Shown: piece after piece, positions 8,939-17,556 of the stretch
Position numbering within the stretch: position 1 is the first letter of the stretch
Layout of the letters: every line of letters starts with the position of its first letter
DNA from: Arenibaculum pallidiluteum
GTDB lineage: Bacteria; Pseudomonadota; Alphaproteobacteria; Azospirillales; Azospirillaceae
Direction of reading: 5' to 3'
Length of the DNA: 64,000 nucleotides
NCBI RefSeq assembly: GCF_017355985.1
Contig: NZ_JAFIQU010000006.1
Span: 62,001 to 126,000, forward strand
The notes under the pieces: generated by a model
Databases searched by the model: none
The model's input: the letters and a program-made list of their open reading frames with translations, nothing else
What the model was told of the DNA's origin: nothing
Translations under genes and position numbers: made by a program

Positions 8939-10051
8939 ATGACCAAGCCCACGCCCCACTCCCTGGGCCACCTTGCACTGAACCGCCGCTCGCTGATGAA
9001 GACCGCCGCCGCGGCCTCGGCCGTCGGCGCCGTCGGCCTGCGCGCGCCCTTCGTGCACGCCCAGCAGCGCAGCCTGAAGGTCGGGACCTACGGCGGCTAC
9101 TTCGAGGAGAGTTTCACCAAGCACATCTTCCCGGAGTTCACCAAGGCGACCGGCATCAAGGTCGACTCCGTCGCCGAGCCCACGGGCGAGGCCTGGCTTG
9201 TCCAGCTCCAGACCGCCGCCCGCGCCGGTCAGGCGCCGGCCGACGTGTCCATGATGGCGCAGGTCGCCATGATCCGCGGCACCACGGGCGAGCTCTGGCA
9301 GCCGCTGGACATGCAGAAGATGCCCAACGCCCAGAAGACCATCGCGGACTACCTGAACAAGTACCCGGACGGCCGGATCGCCGGCGTTCCCGCCGTGACC
9401 TGGTACATCACCCTGGTCACCAACACCGACGTCTACAAGCAGGAGCCCCAGAGTTGGGCCGCCCTGTGGGATAAGGCGAACACCAAGAAGCTCGGCCTGC
9501 TGGCGCTGGCCAGCAACTCCTTCCTGCTGGAGATCGCCTCCGAGACCTTCTTCGGCGGCCAGGACGTCCTGAAGGACGAGGCCGGCATCGCCAAGGTGCT
9601 GGAGAAGATCGCCGAGCTGAAGCCCAACGTCGCCCTGTGGTATCGGGACGAGGGCCAGTTCCAGCAGGCCCTGCAGTCCGGCGAGATCCCGATGGGCCAG
9701 TACTACCACGACGTCACGGGGCTCGCCGCCGGCGAGGGCTTCCCCGTCCGCTCGACCTTCCCCAAGGAGGGCGGCGTCGTCGACCGCGGATCCTGGGCGG
9801 TGGTCAAGAGCTCGACCCGGATCGAGGAAGCGCACGTCTTCATCGACTACATGTCCCAGCCCGCGGCGCAGGGCGTGCTGGCGCGCAAGGTCGGCACCGC
9901 CCCGACCCTGCCGCGCCAGCTGCTGGACCTCTCGGACAAGGAGTTCGCCGCCGTCTCCAGCGAGAAGAAGCCGATCATCCCGAACTACCAGCTCTACACC
10001 ACGCGCGGCGACTGGGTCGCCGACAAGTGGACGGCGATGATCACGGGCTGA
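8939..10051 (+). CDS. ABC transporter substrate-binding protein, spermidine/putrescine (PotD) type
   Basis: 370 residues. The N-terminus NRRSLMKTAAAASAVGAVG followed by FVHAQ is a Tat-like export signal. The mature part starts SLKVGTYGGYFEESFTKHIF, typical of type 2 periplasmic-binding proteins of the PotD/Fe3+ group, with GVPAVTWYITLVTNTDVY and PQSWAALWD in mid-sequence. It heads a set of importer genes (ATPase 7 bases downstream, then two permeases). Ligand likely a polyamine-, guanidino- or amino-acid-like solute, inferred from the companion enzymes. Confidence 0.87.
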   Translation: MTKPTPHSLGHLALNRRSLMKTAAAASAVGAVGLRAPFVHAQQRSLKVGTYGGYFEESFTKHIFPEFTKATGIKVDSVAEPTGEAWLVQLQTAARAGQAPADVSMMAQVAMIRGTTGELWQPLDMQKMPNAQKTIADYLNKYPDGRIAGVPAVTWYITLVTNTDVYKQEPQSWAALWDKANTKKLGLLALASNSFLLEIASETFFGGQDVLKDEAGIAKVLEKIAELKPNVALWYRDEGQFQQALQSGEIPMGQYYHDVTGLAAGEGFPVRSTFPKEGGVVDRGSWAVVKSSTRIEEAHVFIDYMSQPAAQGVLARKVGTAPTLPRQLLDLSDKEFAAVSSEKKPIIPNYQLYTTRGDWVADKWTAMITG

Positions 10052-10058
10052 CGGGACC

Positions 10059-11111
10059 ATGCACGACCTGCGCCTGGAGGGCGTCGCCAAGACCTACGGG
10101 ACCGTGCTGGCGGTCGAGCAGGTCGACCTGCACGTCCGCGCTGGCGAGCTCGTCTGCTTCCTCGGCCCGTCGGGCTGCGGAAAGACGACGCTCCTGCGCA
10201 TCGTCGCGGGGCTGGAGACGCCCTCGGCCGGGCGCGTGGTCGTGGACGGCAGGGACATCACCCCGCTCCCGTCCCACCGGCGGGAGTTCGGGATGGTGTT
10301 CCAGTCCCTGGCCCTGTTCGGCCATCTCGGCGTCGGCGAGAACATCGCCTATCCCCTGAGGATCCGGGGCGTGCCGGCCGAGCGTCGGCGCGCCCGGGTC
10401 GAGGAGCTGCTGGCGCTCGTCCGCCTGCCCGGCGTCGCGGACCGCCGGGTCACGCAGCTCTCGGGCGGGCAGCGCCAGCGCATCGCCATCGCGCGCGCGC
10501 TGGCCATGGACCCGAAGCTGCTGCTGCTCGACGAGCCGCTCTCGGCGCTCGACGCCAAGCTGCGCGAGGCCATGCAGATCGAGCTGCGTCTGCTGCAGCA
10601 GCGGCTCGGCATCACGACGATCCTGGTCACCCACGACCAGCGCGAGGCCATGACCATGGCCGACCGCATCGTGGTGATGGGCAACCACCGCATCCAGCAG
10701 GTGGGCACGCCGCTGGAGATCTATCGCAGGCCGGCCAACACCTTCGTCGCCGACTTCATCGGCACCAGCAACCTGCTGCCCGCCCGCGTCGCGGGGACGG
10801 GCGTGCGCTTCGCCGGCCATCCCATCGCGGTCGCGGCACTGCCCCCGGGCCTTTCCGAAGGCGCCGAGGCGACGCTGCTGGTCCGGCCCGAGGAGCTGCA
10901 CGTGCTGCCGGCGGCGGCGCCCGGCCCCAACCGCCTGCCCGCGACGGTCGCCTTCGTGCGCGACGTGGGCTCGCTGGTCGAGGTGCATGTGGACTGCGGG
11001 GACACCCGGCTGGTCACCGCCGGCCTGCGCAAGGACCAGCCGGCCGTCGCCCCCGGCGATACCGTACAGGTGAACCTGCCGCCCGAGGCCTGTCTGGTGC
11101 TCGCGGCATGA
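10059..11111 (+). CDS. ABC transporter ATP-binding protein, PotA type
   Basis: 350 residues. Walker A GPSGCGKTT at 36-44, Q-loop in MVFQSLALF, signature LSGGQRQR, Walker B LLLLDEPLSALD with the D-loop, and switch His in LVTHDQREA. After about residue 235 comes a TOBE-type regulatory domain (FIGTSNLLPARVAG onward), as in PotA/MalK-class import ATPases. It ends in a 4-base ATGA overlap with the first permease gene. Confidence 0.92.
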   Translation: MHDLRLEGVAKTYGTVLAVEQVDLHVRAGELVCFLGPSGCGKTTLLRIVAGLETPSAGRVVVDGRDITPLPSHRREFGMVFQSLALFGHLGVGENIAYPLRIRGVPAERRRARVEELLALVRLPGVADRRVTQLSGGQRQRIAIARALAMDPKLLLLDEPLSALDAKLREAMQIELRLLQQRLGITTILVTHDQREAMTMADRIVVMGNHRIQQVGTPLEIYRRPANTFVADFIGTSNLLPARVAGTGVRFAGHPIAVAALPPGLSEGAEATLLVRPEELHVLPAAAPGPNRLPATVAFVRDVGSLVEVHVDCGDTRLVTAGLRKDQPAVAPGDTVQVNLPPEACLVLAA

Positions 11112-12022
11112 CCACCACCCGGGAACCCCAGCCCACGATGACGTCGGCTGCGGCGGTCCTGCCGCCGGATGCCGCGGGTGACGGGCCGCGGGGGCTGCGC
11201 CAGCACCTGCCGGTGCTCTATCCCGCGGCGATGCTGCTGGTCTTCTTCGTGGTCCCGTTCGGGATCATGCTGGCCTTCAGCTTCTTCCACCGGGTCCAGG
11301 GCGGCTTCTACGAACCCGCCTTCGAGCTCGACAACTACGCGCGGTTCCTGACGCCGCTGTTCGTCTCGGCCCTGGGCTTCTCGATCCTGCTCTGCGGGCT
11401 GGCGGCCACCGTCTGCGTCGCCCTCGCCCTGCCCTTCACCTGGCTGCTGGGGCGCTCCTCCGTCCGGGTCCAGACGGCCTGGCTGGTCTTCATCCTGTCG
11501 GTCCTGTCGCTGTCCGAGGTGATCGTCGGCTTCTCCTGGTCGGTGCTGCTCTCGCGCTCGGCGGGCGTCTCGAACCTGCTGGTCGCGCTCGGCCTCGCCG
11601 CCGAGCCCGCCGCCTGGTCGCCGAGCTTCCCGGCCCTCCTGATGGGGCTCTGCTACGTCAGCCTCCCCTACGCGGTGCTGGTGCTCTACCCCTCGGTGGT
11701 GCGCCTGCCGTCCGAGATCACCGAGGCCGCGCGCACGCTGGGCGCCTCGCCGGTGCGGACGTTCCTGACCGTGGTGGTGCCGTCGCTGCGCCGGGCCGTG
11801 GTCGCGACGCTGATCCTGGTCTTCGTCTTCACGCTGGGCTCGTACCTGCTGCCGCAGCTCCTGGGCCAGCCGCAGCACTGGACGCTCTCCGTGCTGATCA
11901 CGGACCAGGCAGTCTACCAGTCCAACGTGCCCTTCGCGGCCGCCATCGCCGTCTTCCTGATGCTGGTCAGCCTGGGGCTGATCGGGATCACGCTGCTGCT
12001 GTCCGAGCGGGGGCGCGCATGA
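11108..12022 (+). CDS. ABC transporter permease, PotB type
   Basis: 304 residues. A long N-terminal cytoplasmic stretch is followed by about six hydrophobic segments beginning YPAAMLLVFFVVPFGIMLAF. The EAA loop that contacts the ATPase is visible as EITEAARTLGASPVRTFLTV. BPD_transp_1 superfamily. It overlaps the ATPase gene upstream and the second permease gene downstream by 4 bases each, so the subunits are translationally coupled. Confidence 0.9.
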   Translation: MTTTREPQPTMTSAAAVLPPDAAGDGPRGLRQHLPVLYPAAMLLVFFVVPFGIMLAFSFFHRVQGGFYEPAFELDNYARFLTPLFVSALGFSILLCGLAATVCVALALPFTWLLGRSSVRVQTAWLVFILSVLSLSEVIVGFSWSVLLSRSAGVSNLLVALGLAAEPAAWSPSFPALLMGLCYVSLPYAVLVLYPSVVRLPSEITEAARTLGASPVRTFLTVVVPSLRRAVVATLILVFVFTLGSYLLPQLLGQPQHWTLSVLITDQAVYQSNVPFAAAIAVFLMLVSLGLIGITLLLSERGRA

Positions 12023-12810
12023 GGGGCGAGGTGCTGCTGAAGCGGCTGTTCATGGGCCTCGTGGCGGCCTTCCTGGCGGCCCCGCTGGTGGTCGTCGCGG
12101 GCGTGTCCCTGAATGAAAAGCGCCGCCTGCTCTTCCCGCCCGAGGGGCTGTCGTTGAATTGGTACGCGGCGCTCTTCGCCGACGAGAAATGGGTGGCCGC
12201 GCTGCGGAACAGCGGAACGATCGCGGTGCTGGCGGCGCTGCTCTCGGTCTCCATCGCCCTGCCGCTGGCCTGGTTCCTGTGGCGCTACCGCGTGCGCTAC
12301 GCCCGCGCGCTCTTCGCGCTGGGCGTCGCGCCCTTCATCCTGCCCCCGGTGATCACGGCCCTCGGCTTCCTGGTCTTCTGGACCTCGGTCGGGCTCTACG
12401 GGGCCATGGGGGCGACCATCGTCTCCCACGGCATCTTCTTCATGACGCTGCCGCTGGTGAACATCTCGCTGGGCCTCGAATCCATCGAGCGCGAGACGGT
12501 GGAGGCCGCGCGCACGCTGGGCGCGGACGAGCGCGCGGTGTTCCGAACGGTCGTGCTGCCGGGAATCCTGCCCTATCTCGTCTCCAGCTTCGCCTTCGTC
12601 TTCGTGCTCAGCATCAACGAGTACATCGTGTCCTACATGGTCTCCGGCTTCACGGTGGAGACCATACCCATCAAGATCTTCAACTCGCTGCGCTACGGCT
12701 ACACGCCCATCATGGCGGTGGTGGCGGTGCTGTTCGTCGCCGTATCCTTCACCGTCTTCGGCCTGATGGCCCGCAACGGCCGCCTGCTGCGGATCCTCGG
12801 GCGGCACTAG
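12019..12810 (+). CDS. ABC transporter permease, PotC type
   Basis: 263 residues with about six membrane segments. The EAA motif is ETVEAARTLGADERAVFRTV. A periplasmic loop with NEKRRLLFPPEGLSLNWYA near residues 30-50 is typical of PotC-like partners. It forms the transmembrane heterodimer with the preceding permease. Last importer gene; 104 bases separate it from the isochorismatase-fold gene. Confidence 0.9.
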   Translation: MRGEVLLKRLFMGLVAAFLAAPLVVVAGVSLNEKRRLLFPPEGLSLNWYAALFADEKWVAALRNSGTIAVLAALLSVSIALPLAWFLWRYRVRYARALFALGVAPFILPPVITALGFLVFWTSVGLYGAMGATIVSHGIFFMTLPLVNISLGLESIERETVEAARTLGADERAVFRTVVLPGILPYLVSSFAFVFVLSINEYIVSYMVSGFTVETIPIKIFNSLRYGYTPIMAVVAVLFVAVSFTVFGLMARNGRLLRILGRH

Positions 12811-12914
12811 CCGCGCGACCTGCGCAGAGGCGCGCATGCCCCCGATTTTTGCGCCTATTCGGCATGATCCGTCATGCGCATAGTTCTCCCGAGCCCGACG
12901 CAGGAGCATCCATC

Positions 12915-13580
12915 ATGACCGCGATCACCCCGACATCGGCCCCGACCTCGGCCTCTGGGCGGCCCCAGACCCTTCTCGAGATCGCCGGCGCCTCGCCGCG
13001 GCCGGCGGGCTTGGCCGAGGCGGTGCTGGTGATCGTCGACGCGCAGGTCGAATACGTCAGCGGCCGGCTTCCGCTGGCAGGCATCGAGGCGGCCGTGGCC
13101 GAGACGGCGCGCCTGCTCTCGGCTGCCCGGGCCGCGGGGACGCCGGTGATCCACATCGTCCAGCACACGGCGCCGGGACGCCCGATCTTCGATCCCGAGA
13201 CGCGCTTCGCGCAGATCGTGCCCGAGCTGACGCCCGTCGCCGGCGAGGAGGTCATCGTCAAGCGACTCCCCAATTCCTTCGCAGGCACGCCGCTCGCCGA
13301 GCGGCTCGCCGCCATCGCCGCCGCCACGGGCCGCAAGTCCATGCTTCTCGCGGGCTTCATGACCCATATGTGCGTCAGCGCGACGGCCCGCGCGGCGCTC
13401 GACCTCGGCATCCCGGTCACCGTGGTCGCGGGGGCCACCGCCACCCGGGACCTGCCCTCGCCCCTGGGCGGGGTGATCCCGGCCCAGACCGTGCACGAGA
13501 CCGCCCTGGCCGAGCTCGCCGACCGGTTCGCCACCGTCGTCGCCGACACGCAGGCGCTGGCGGTGCCGGCCGGCGCCTGA
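12915..13580 (+). CDS. Isochorismatase-fold cysteine hydrolase
   Basis: 221 residues from the ATG at 12915. The catalytic triad of the family can be read as D42 (VIVDAQVEY), K116 (EEVIVKRLPNSF) and C153 (MTHMCVSA). Members hydrolyse amides or carbamoyl groups (nicotinamidase, N-carbamoylsarcosine amidase, ureidoacrylate amidase). Same strand as the amidinohydrolase-ABC operon but 104 bases downstream, so it may have its own promoter. A role releasing ammonia from a carbamoyl or amide intermediate would fit the cluster; that is inference. It is not a duplicate of nicF: sequence and strand differ. Confidence 0.85.
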   Translation: MTAITPTSAPTSASGRPQTLLEIAGASPRPAGLAEAVLVIVDAQVEYVSGRLPLAGIEAAVAETARLLSAARAAGTPVIHIVQHTAPGRPIFDPETRFAQIVPELTPVAGEEVIVKRLPNSFAGTPLAERLAAIAAATGRKSMLLAGFMTHMCVSATARAALDLGIPVTVVAGATATRDLPSPLGGVIPAQTVHETALAELADRFATVVADTQALAVPAGA

Positions 13581-13598
13581 TCGGCAGGCCGGGCCTGC

Positions 13599-14966
13599 CT
13601 ACAGCACCTTGCCGGGGTTCAGGATGCCGCGCGGGTCGAGCGTGGCCTTGACCGCGCGCATCACGGCGATCTCGGCGGCCGTGCGCGAGAGGCCCAACGC
13701 CTTGCGCTTCGTGATGCCGATGCCGTGCTCGGCCGAGACCGAGCCGCCCAGTGCGGCCAGGGGGCCGTAGACCGCCTCGTCCGCGGCCGCGTCGCCCACG
13801 GGATCGCCCGCCGGCGTGATCGCCCAGTGGATGTTGTTGTCCCCGACATGGCCGAAGGCGATGGCGTCCATCCCCGGCCGGATCGCCCGCACCTGACGGG
13901 TGACGGATTCCACGTAGGCCGCCAGGGCCGGCAACGGCACGCTGACGTCGTAGCCCCGCGAGAAACCGCCCTCGTCCAGGAGCTCCACGCTCTCGCGGAT
14001 GCGCCACAGGGAGCGCCGCTGCTCCTCCGAGGCGGCGATCACGGCGTCCAACACCTCGCCCTCCGCCATCGCCTCCTCCATCAGGGAGAGGAAGGCCGGC
14101 TCCTCGTCCCCGGCGCAGTCGATCTCGACCAGGGCGTAGAAGGGATGCTCGCGGGACAAGGGCGGGGTGAAGCGGCCCTGCGCGGTCATCAGCGCGTAAT
14201 AGCCCGGCCACATCCCCTCGAAGGACAGGACCCGCCCCTGGAAGCGGCGCTGGGCGCGCGCCAGCACGCGCGCGGCGGCGTCCAGCCCCGGACAGGCGAG
14301 CATGGCCGTGGCATGGCCCATGGGCCCCGGGCGCAGCCGCAGCACGGCCCGGGTGACGATGCCGAGCGTCCCTTCCGTCCCGATGAAGAGCTGGCGCAGG
14401 TCCAGTCCCGTATTGTCCTTGACCAGCGACTTCAGCGAAGAGAGCACCGTGCCGTCGGCCAGCACCGCCTCCAGCCCCAGCACCAGGTCGCGCATCATGC
14501 CGTAGCGCAGCACCCGCAGACCGCCTGCATTGGTCGCGATCGCGCCGCCGACCGTGGCGCTGCCTCGAGAGCCCAGGTCCAGCGGGAAGATCAGCCCGTG
14601 CGCCTCGGCCGCCTCCTGCACGGCGGCGATGGTGGTCCCGGCATGGGCCACCAGCGTGCCGGCGACGGGATCGACGCGCTCGATCCCCGTCAGGCGCTCC
14701 AGCGACAGGGCGATCTCGCCGGGCCCGCACAGGATCCCGTCCACCAGACCCGTGCAGCCGCCCCGCGGCACGACGCCGATCCCCGCCTCGTGGCACAGCG
14801 CCAGCACGGCCGACAGCTCGGCCGTGTCCTTCGGGCGCACCAGCAGCGCCGCGGCGCAGGGCTCCTTCGGGCGCGTCCAGGTCGCTGGACGGGCCCTCAG
14901 CTCGTCCCCCGCGACGATCCCCGAAGGCCCGACCACCGCCTCGAAACGCTCGCGCATCCGATCCAC
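13599..14966 (-). CDS. FAD-binding oxidase, D-2-hydroxyacid dehydrogenase/GlcD type
   Basis: 455 residues. PCMH/VAO-type FAD domain: VRPKDTAELSAVLALCHEAG, PRGGCTG (FAD pyrophosphate loop), GSRGSATVGGAIATNAGG and GTEGTLGIVT. The C-terminal FAD-oxidase cap has metal-site motifs GHVGDNNIHW and SAEHGIGITKRK, as in D-lactate, glycolate (GlcD) and D-2-hydroxyglutarate dehydrogenases. No Cys cluster of the fused FeS type. It starts 6 bases after the TetR gene, so the two are one unit. It converges with the isochorismatase gene (18-base gap). Substrate: some D-2-hydroxy acid, not assignable. Confidence 0.88.
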   Translation of the reverse strand: MDRMRERFEAVVGPSGIVAGDELRARPATWTRPKEPCAAALLVRPKDTAELSAVLALCHEAGIGVVPRGGCTGLVDGILCGPGEIALSLERLTGIERVDPVAGTLVAHAGTTIAAVQEAAEAHGLIFPLDLGSRGSATVGGAIATNAGGLRVLRYGMMRDLVLGLEAVLADGTVLSSLKSLVKDNTGLDLRQLFIGTEGTLGIVTRAVLRLRPGPMGHATAMLACPGLDAAARVLARAQRRFQGRVLSFEGMWPGYYALMTAQGRFTPPLSREHPFYALVEIDCAGDEEPAFLSLMEEAMAEGEVLDAVIAASEEQRRSLWRIRESVELLDEGGFSRGYDVSVPLPALAAYVESVTRQVRAIRPGMDAIAFGHVGDNNIHWAITPAGDPVGDAAADEAVYGPLAALGGSVSAEHGIGITKRKALGLSRTAAEIAVMRAVKATLDPRGILNPGKVL

Positions 14967-14972
14967 TCCGCC

Positions 14973-15749
14973 CTATCCCTTCCTGCGCCCTTTGGCGGGG
15001 GACTCCGCCGCCCGCGCCTCCGGCGCGGGGGCCATCATGCCGCCGGTCACGAAGCTGCTGATCGCGGCCAGCATCTCTTCGGTGTCGTTGGGATTGCAGA
15101 CCCCCGGCGCCAACTCCTCCAGCCGGTGCGTGTCCGAGAAGGCGTACATGTAGGCGCCGATCAGGAGCGTGATGCGCCAGTAGACGTCCTTTTCCGACAG
15201 GTGCGGCAGCGCCTCGCGCAGCGCCGCCCCGAAGGCCCGGGTCGAGACGTCGTAGGCCTCGTTTCGGAGCTTGTAGGAGATCTCCGGCGGCTCGGTGTGC
15301 AGGCGCGCCTGCAGGCGCATGAAGGTTCGCCCGGCCGCGGTCTCGCGCATGGAGAGCGTCGGCGTCAGGAAGGCGCGCACGATGCTCTCGACGTCGAGCG
15401 GGCGCCCGGACCGGCGCAGCGCTTCCAGGTTCTGGATGCGCTCCTCCGAGATCTTGCGCCCCCTGCGCAGGAAGACCTGCTCGAACAGGCCGTACTTGGA
15501 CCCGAAATAGTAGTTGATCAGCGCCTGGGTCACTTCGGCGCGGTCCGCCACGTTGCGCAGGCTGGTCCCGGCGTAGCCGAGATTGGCGAACTCGATCTCG
15601 GCCGCATCCAGGATGTCGTCGCGGACATTGCTGACGCCCTCCGGCCGCCCCGGCCCCGAGCGCCGCCGCTGTGCCGGCCGCGCACGCGTCCCGGCCGCGC
15701 CGTCCGGAGGAGCCGGTAGCTCCGGCTCCTCCGGAATGCCGTCATTCAT
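14973..15749 (-). CDS. TetR-family transcriptional regulator
   Basis: 258 residues from the ATG at 15749; a GTG at 15788 would add 13 residues and neither start has a strong ribosome-binding site. A basic, Pro-rich N-terminus precedes the TetR HTH: ILDAAEIEFANLGYAGTSLR with VTQALINYYFGSKYGLFEQVF. The larger C-terminal ligand domain has a disordered tail ending KGRRKG. Lies between the FAD oxidase (6 bases downstream) and the 3' end of the nic genes, so it may control either. No copy of the nic dyad was found in its own upstream region. Confidence 0.85.
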   Translation of the reverse strand: MNDGIPEEPELPAPPDGAAGTRARPAQRRRSGPGRPEGVSNVRDDILDAAEIEFANLGYAGTSLRNVADRAEVTQALINYYFGSKYGLFEQVFLRRGRKISEERIQNLEALRRSGRPLDVESIVRAFLTPTLSMRETAAGRTFMRLQARLHTEPPEISYKLRNEAYDVSTRAFGAALREALPHLSEKDVYWRITLLIGAYMYAFSDTHRLEELAPGVCNPNDTEEMLAAISSFVTGGMMAPAPEARAAESPAKGRRKG

Positions 15750-15837
15750 GCTCAAGCTGCGGTTCCCGGCCCATGACTTCCGGCCCACTCTAGATCATGG
15801 GTCCATTTCGGCAGCAAGCCTTCTCGTCGCATCCCGC

Positions 15838-16458
15838 TCACAGGTCGAGGACCTTCGCCGCCGGAACGACGTCGCCGTATTTCTGGGCGATGTCGAACAG
15901 GTTCGCCTCGTGCGGGCCGAGCGCGCGGTCGCCCACGCAGTCCGCCAGGACGACGGGTCGGAAGCCGAAGCACATGGCGTCCACCACGCTCGCGCGCACG
16001 CAGCCGCTGGTCGTGGAGCCCGCGACCAGCAGGGTCTCGACCCCGCGCTGCGTCAGCCATGGCGCCAACGCCGTCCCGAAGAAGGCCGAAGGCACGTTCT
16101 TGCGCACCACCAGCTCTCCCGCCGCGGGCGCCAGTTCCGGCACGATGGCGCTGGCGGGCGCATGCTCGGTCAGGGTCAGCATGCCAGGCACCTTGAGCGA
16201 GAAGACATTGGCGTCGGCCCCGTCGTCGGCATAGACGATCCGGCTGTGGGCAACGGGCCAGCCCCGCCGCCGCGCCGCCGCCAGCACCTCCACCGTCCGC
16301 GCGATGGCGGGGGCGATATTGCCCCCGCCGAACACCGCGGGATCGGCGAAGCCGTTCACGAAGTCCACGATCAGCAGCCCGATCCGGCCCTGGATGCCCA
16401 GGGCGCGGCCGAAGCCCTGGCGGTCGTAGACGGCGCGCTCGTTCTGTTCGCCGCTCAC
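15838..16458 (-). CDS. nicF: Maleamate amidohydrolase
   Basis: 206 residues from a GTG at 16458 that overlaps the nicX stop by 4 bases (GTGA). Isochorismatase-fold triad D32 (LIVDFVNGFADP), K120 (ELVVRKNVPSAFFG) and C153 (GSTTSGCVRAS). The stretches VDFVNGFADP, AHSRIVYADDG and GDRALGPHEANLFD are what I remember from Pseudomonas putida NicF. It hydrolyses maleamate to maleate and ammonia, the fourth step of the 2,5-dihydroxypyridine route. Last gene of the nic run; context makes the call strong. Confidence 0.92.
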   Translation of the reverse strand: MSGEQNERAVYDRQGFGRALGIQGRIGLLIVDFVNGFADPAVFGGGNIAPAIARTVEVLAAARRRGWPVAHSRIVYADDGADANVFSLKVPGMLTLTEHAPASAIVPELAPAAGELVVRKNVPSAFFGTALAPWLTQRGVETLLVAGSTTSGCVRASVVDAMCFGFRPVVLADCVGDRALGPHEANLFDIAQKYGDVVPAAKVLDL

Positions 16459-17501
16459 GCCACCGTCTCCCGTTCCAGCAGCCGGCCTTCGCGCACGACC
16501 TCGCGGCCGTCGAGCCGGACCGTGCAGTTCCGCATCGGGATGTCGATGTGGCAGGCGGTCGTGCGCGAGCCCCCGGCCTCGTTGTTGGGGCCCATGGAGA
16601 ACAGGAAGTTGCCGGCGAAGGCACGCGCGTCCATGCCGATGGTCTGCTCGCGGTCGTAGAGGCTCAGGGTCGACCAGCGGGCCCGCCGCTGCTGCCCCCA
16701 GCCGATATGGGAGATCGCGTAGGCCTCGGGATCGTCAAAGGACTCCATGTAGTCCCGCAGCAGGTCGGCATCGAGATCGCCACGAATCGCCGTCACGTAG
16801 CCCTTCTCGACGGTCAGCTCGATCTGCGTCGTCAGGTAGGACTTCTGCGGCAGCAGGATGTCCCCGCGGTCCAGCACGATGCGGCCGCTCGCCTGTCCCT
16901 CGTTGGGGAAGGTCAGGCCGAAGCCGCTGGGCCAGTGGTCCCAGCGCCCTGGCTCGTCGACGAAGCCGTATTCCTGGATCACGGGGAACTCGCCGATCGG
17001 CAGGCGCAGGTCGGTCCCCGCCTTGGAGGTGACGTGCATCTCCTTCGCGGCCGCGAGCAGCGCCGCCGCCTCGCCGACGCGGACCTTGTCCTCCTCCTGG
17101 GGCAGCAGGCGGACCAGCACCTCCGGCGGCTCGACCGCCAGCAGGATCTTCGTGCCGCTCTCCAGGATCTCGCCCTGTTCCGGCGAGAAGAGCAGCGTCA
17201 TGAGATCCAGTACCATGTCGCTTTCCTTCAGCGCCGCGATGGCCGCGCGGTTGCCGGTCAGCGGCGTCGTCCCGAGATAGGCCAGGCTGTCGCGGCTGAG
17301 CGCGAGCTCGCCGTTGACCGGCGGCAGGTCCAGGCGGTTGACCCGCGCGCCCAGGGCCGAGGCCGCCACGATCGCGGTGCGGAGCGTCTGGGGATGGGTG
17401 TTCTGGCTGGTCAGGACGGTGACCGTCTGGTCCTGCTTCAGCTTGGACAGGGTGAGGACATGGGTCCAGGCGCGGACCATGTCGGCATCGCTCACGGGCA
17501 T
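16455..17501 (-). CDS. nicX: 2,5-dihydroxypyridine 5,6-dioxygenase
   Basis: 348 residues, close to the roughly 350 of P. putida NicX. The mononuclear iron ligands sit where that family has them: H265 (ISHIGW) and H318/D320 (CHIDIP). Other family blocks are VEPPEVL, DEPGRWDHWPSGF and MDARAFAGNFLFS. The enzyme opens the ring of 2,5-dihydroxypyridine with O2 to give N-formylmaleamate. It overlaps nicF by 4 bases and lies 55 bases after nicD. This ring-cleavage enzyme defines the cluster. Confidence 0.95.
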   Translation of the reverse strand: MPVSDADMVRAWTHVLTLSKLKQDQTVTVLTSQNTHPQTLRTAIVAASALGARVNRLDLPPVNGELALSRDSLAYLGTTPLTGNRAAIAALKESDMVLDLMTLLFSPEQGEILESGTKILLAVEPPEVLVRLLPQEEDKVRVGEAAALLAAAKEMHVTSKAGTDLRLPIGEFPVIQEYGFVDEPGRWDHWPSGFGLTFPNEGQASGRIVLDRGDILLPQKSYLTTQIELTVEKGYVTAIRGDLDADLLRDYMESFDDPEAYAISHIGWGQQRRARWSTLSLYDREQTIGMDARAFAGNFLFSMGPNNEAGGSRTTACHIDIPMRNCTVRLDGREVVREGRLLERETVA

Positions 17502-17556
17502 GGGGACCTCCTCTTCGTCGGTGTTGGCCGGCGACCCGCCGGCAGGGATTGCAGGC

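Noticed and set aside
12915-13580. Second maleamate amidohydrolase
   Set aside because: Same fold and triad as NicF but lacks the NicF-specific blocks and belongs to the plus-strand cluster.
13599-15749. FAD oxidase and TetR gene as part of the nicotinate pathway
   Set aside because: The oxidase is of the D-2-hydroxyacid type with no step in the maleamate route; adjacency alone is not enough, though the TetR protein remains a regulator candidate.
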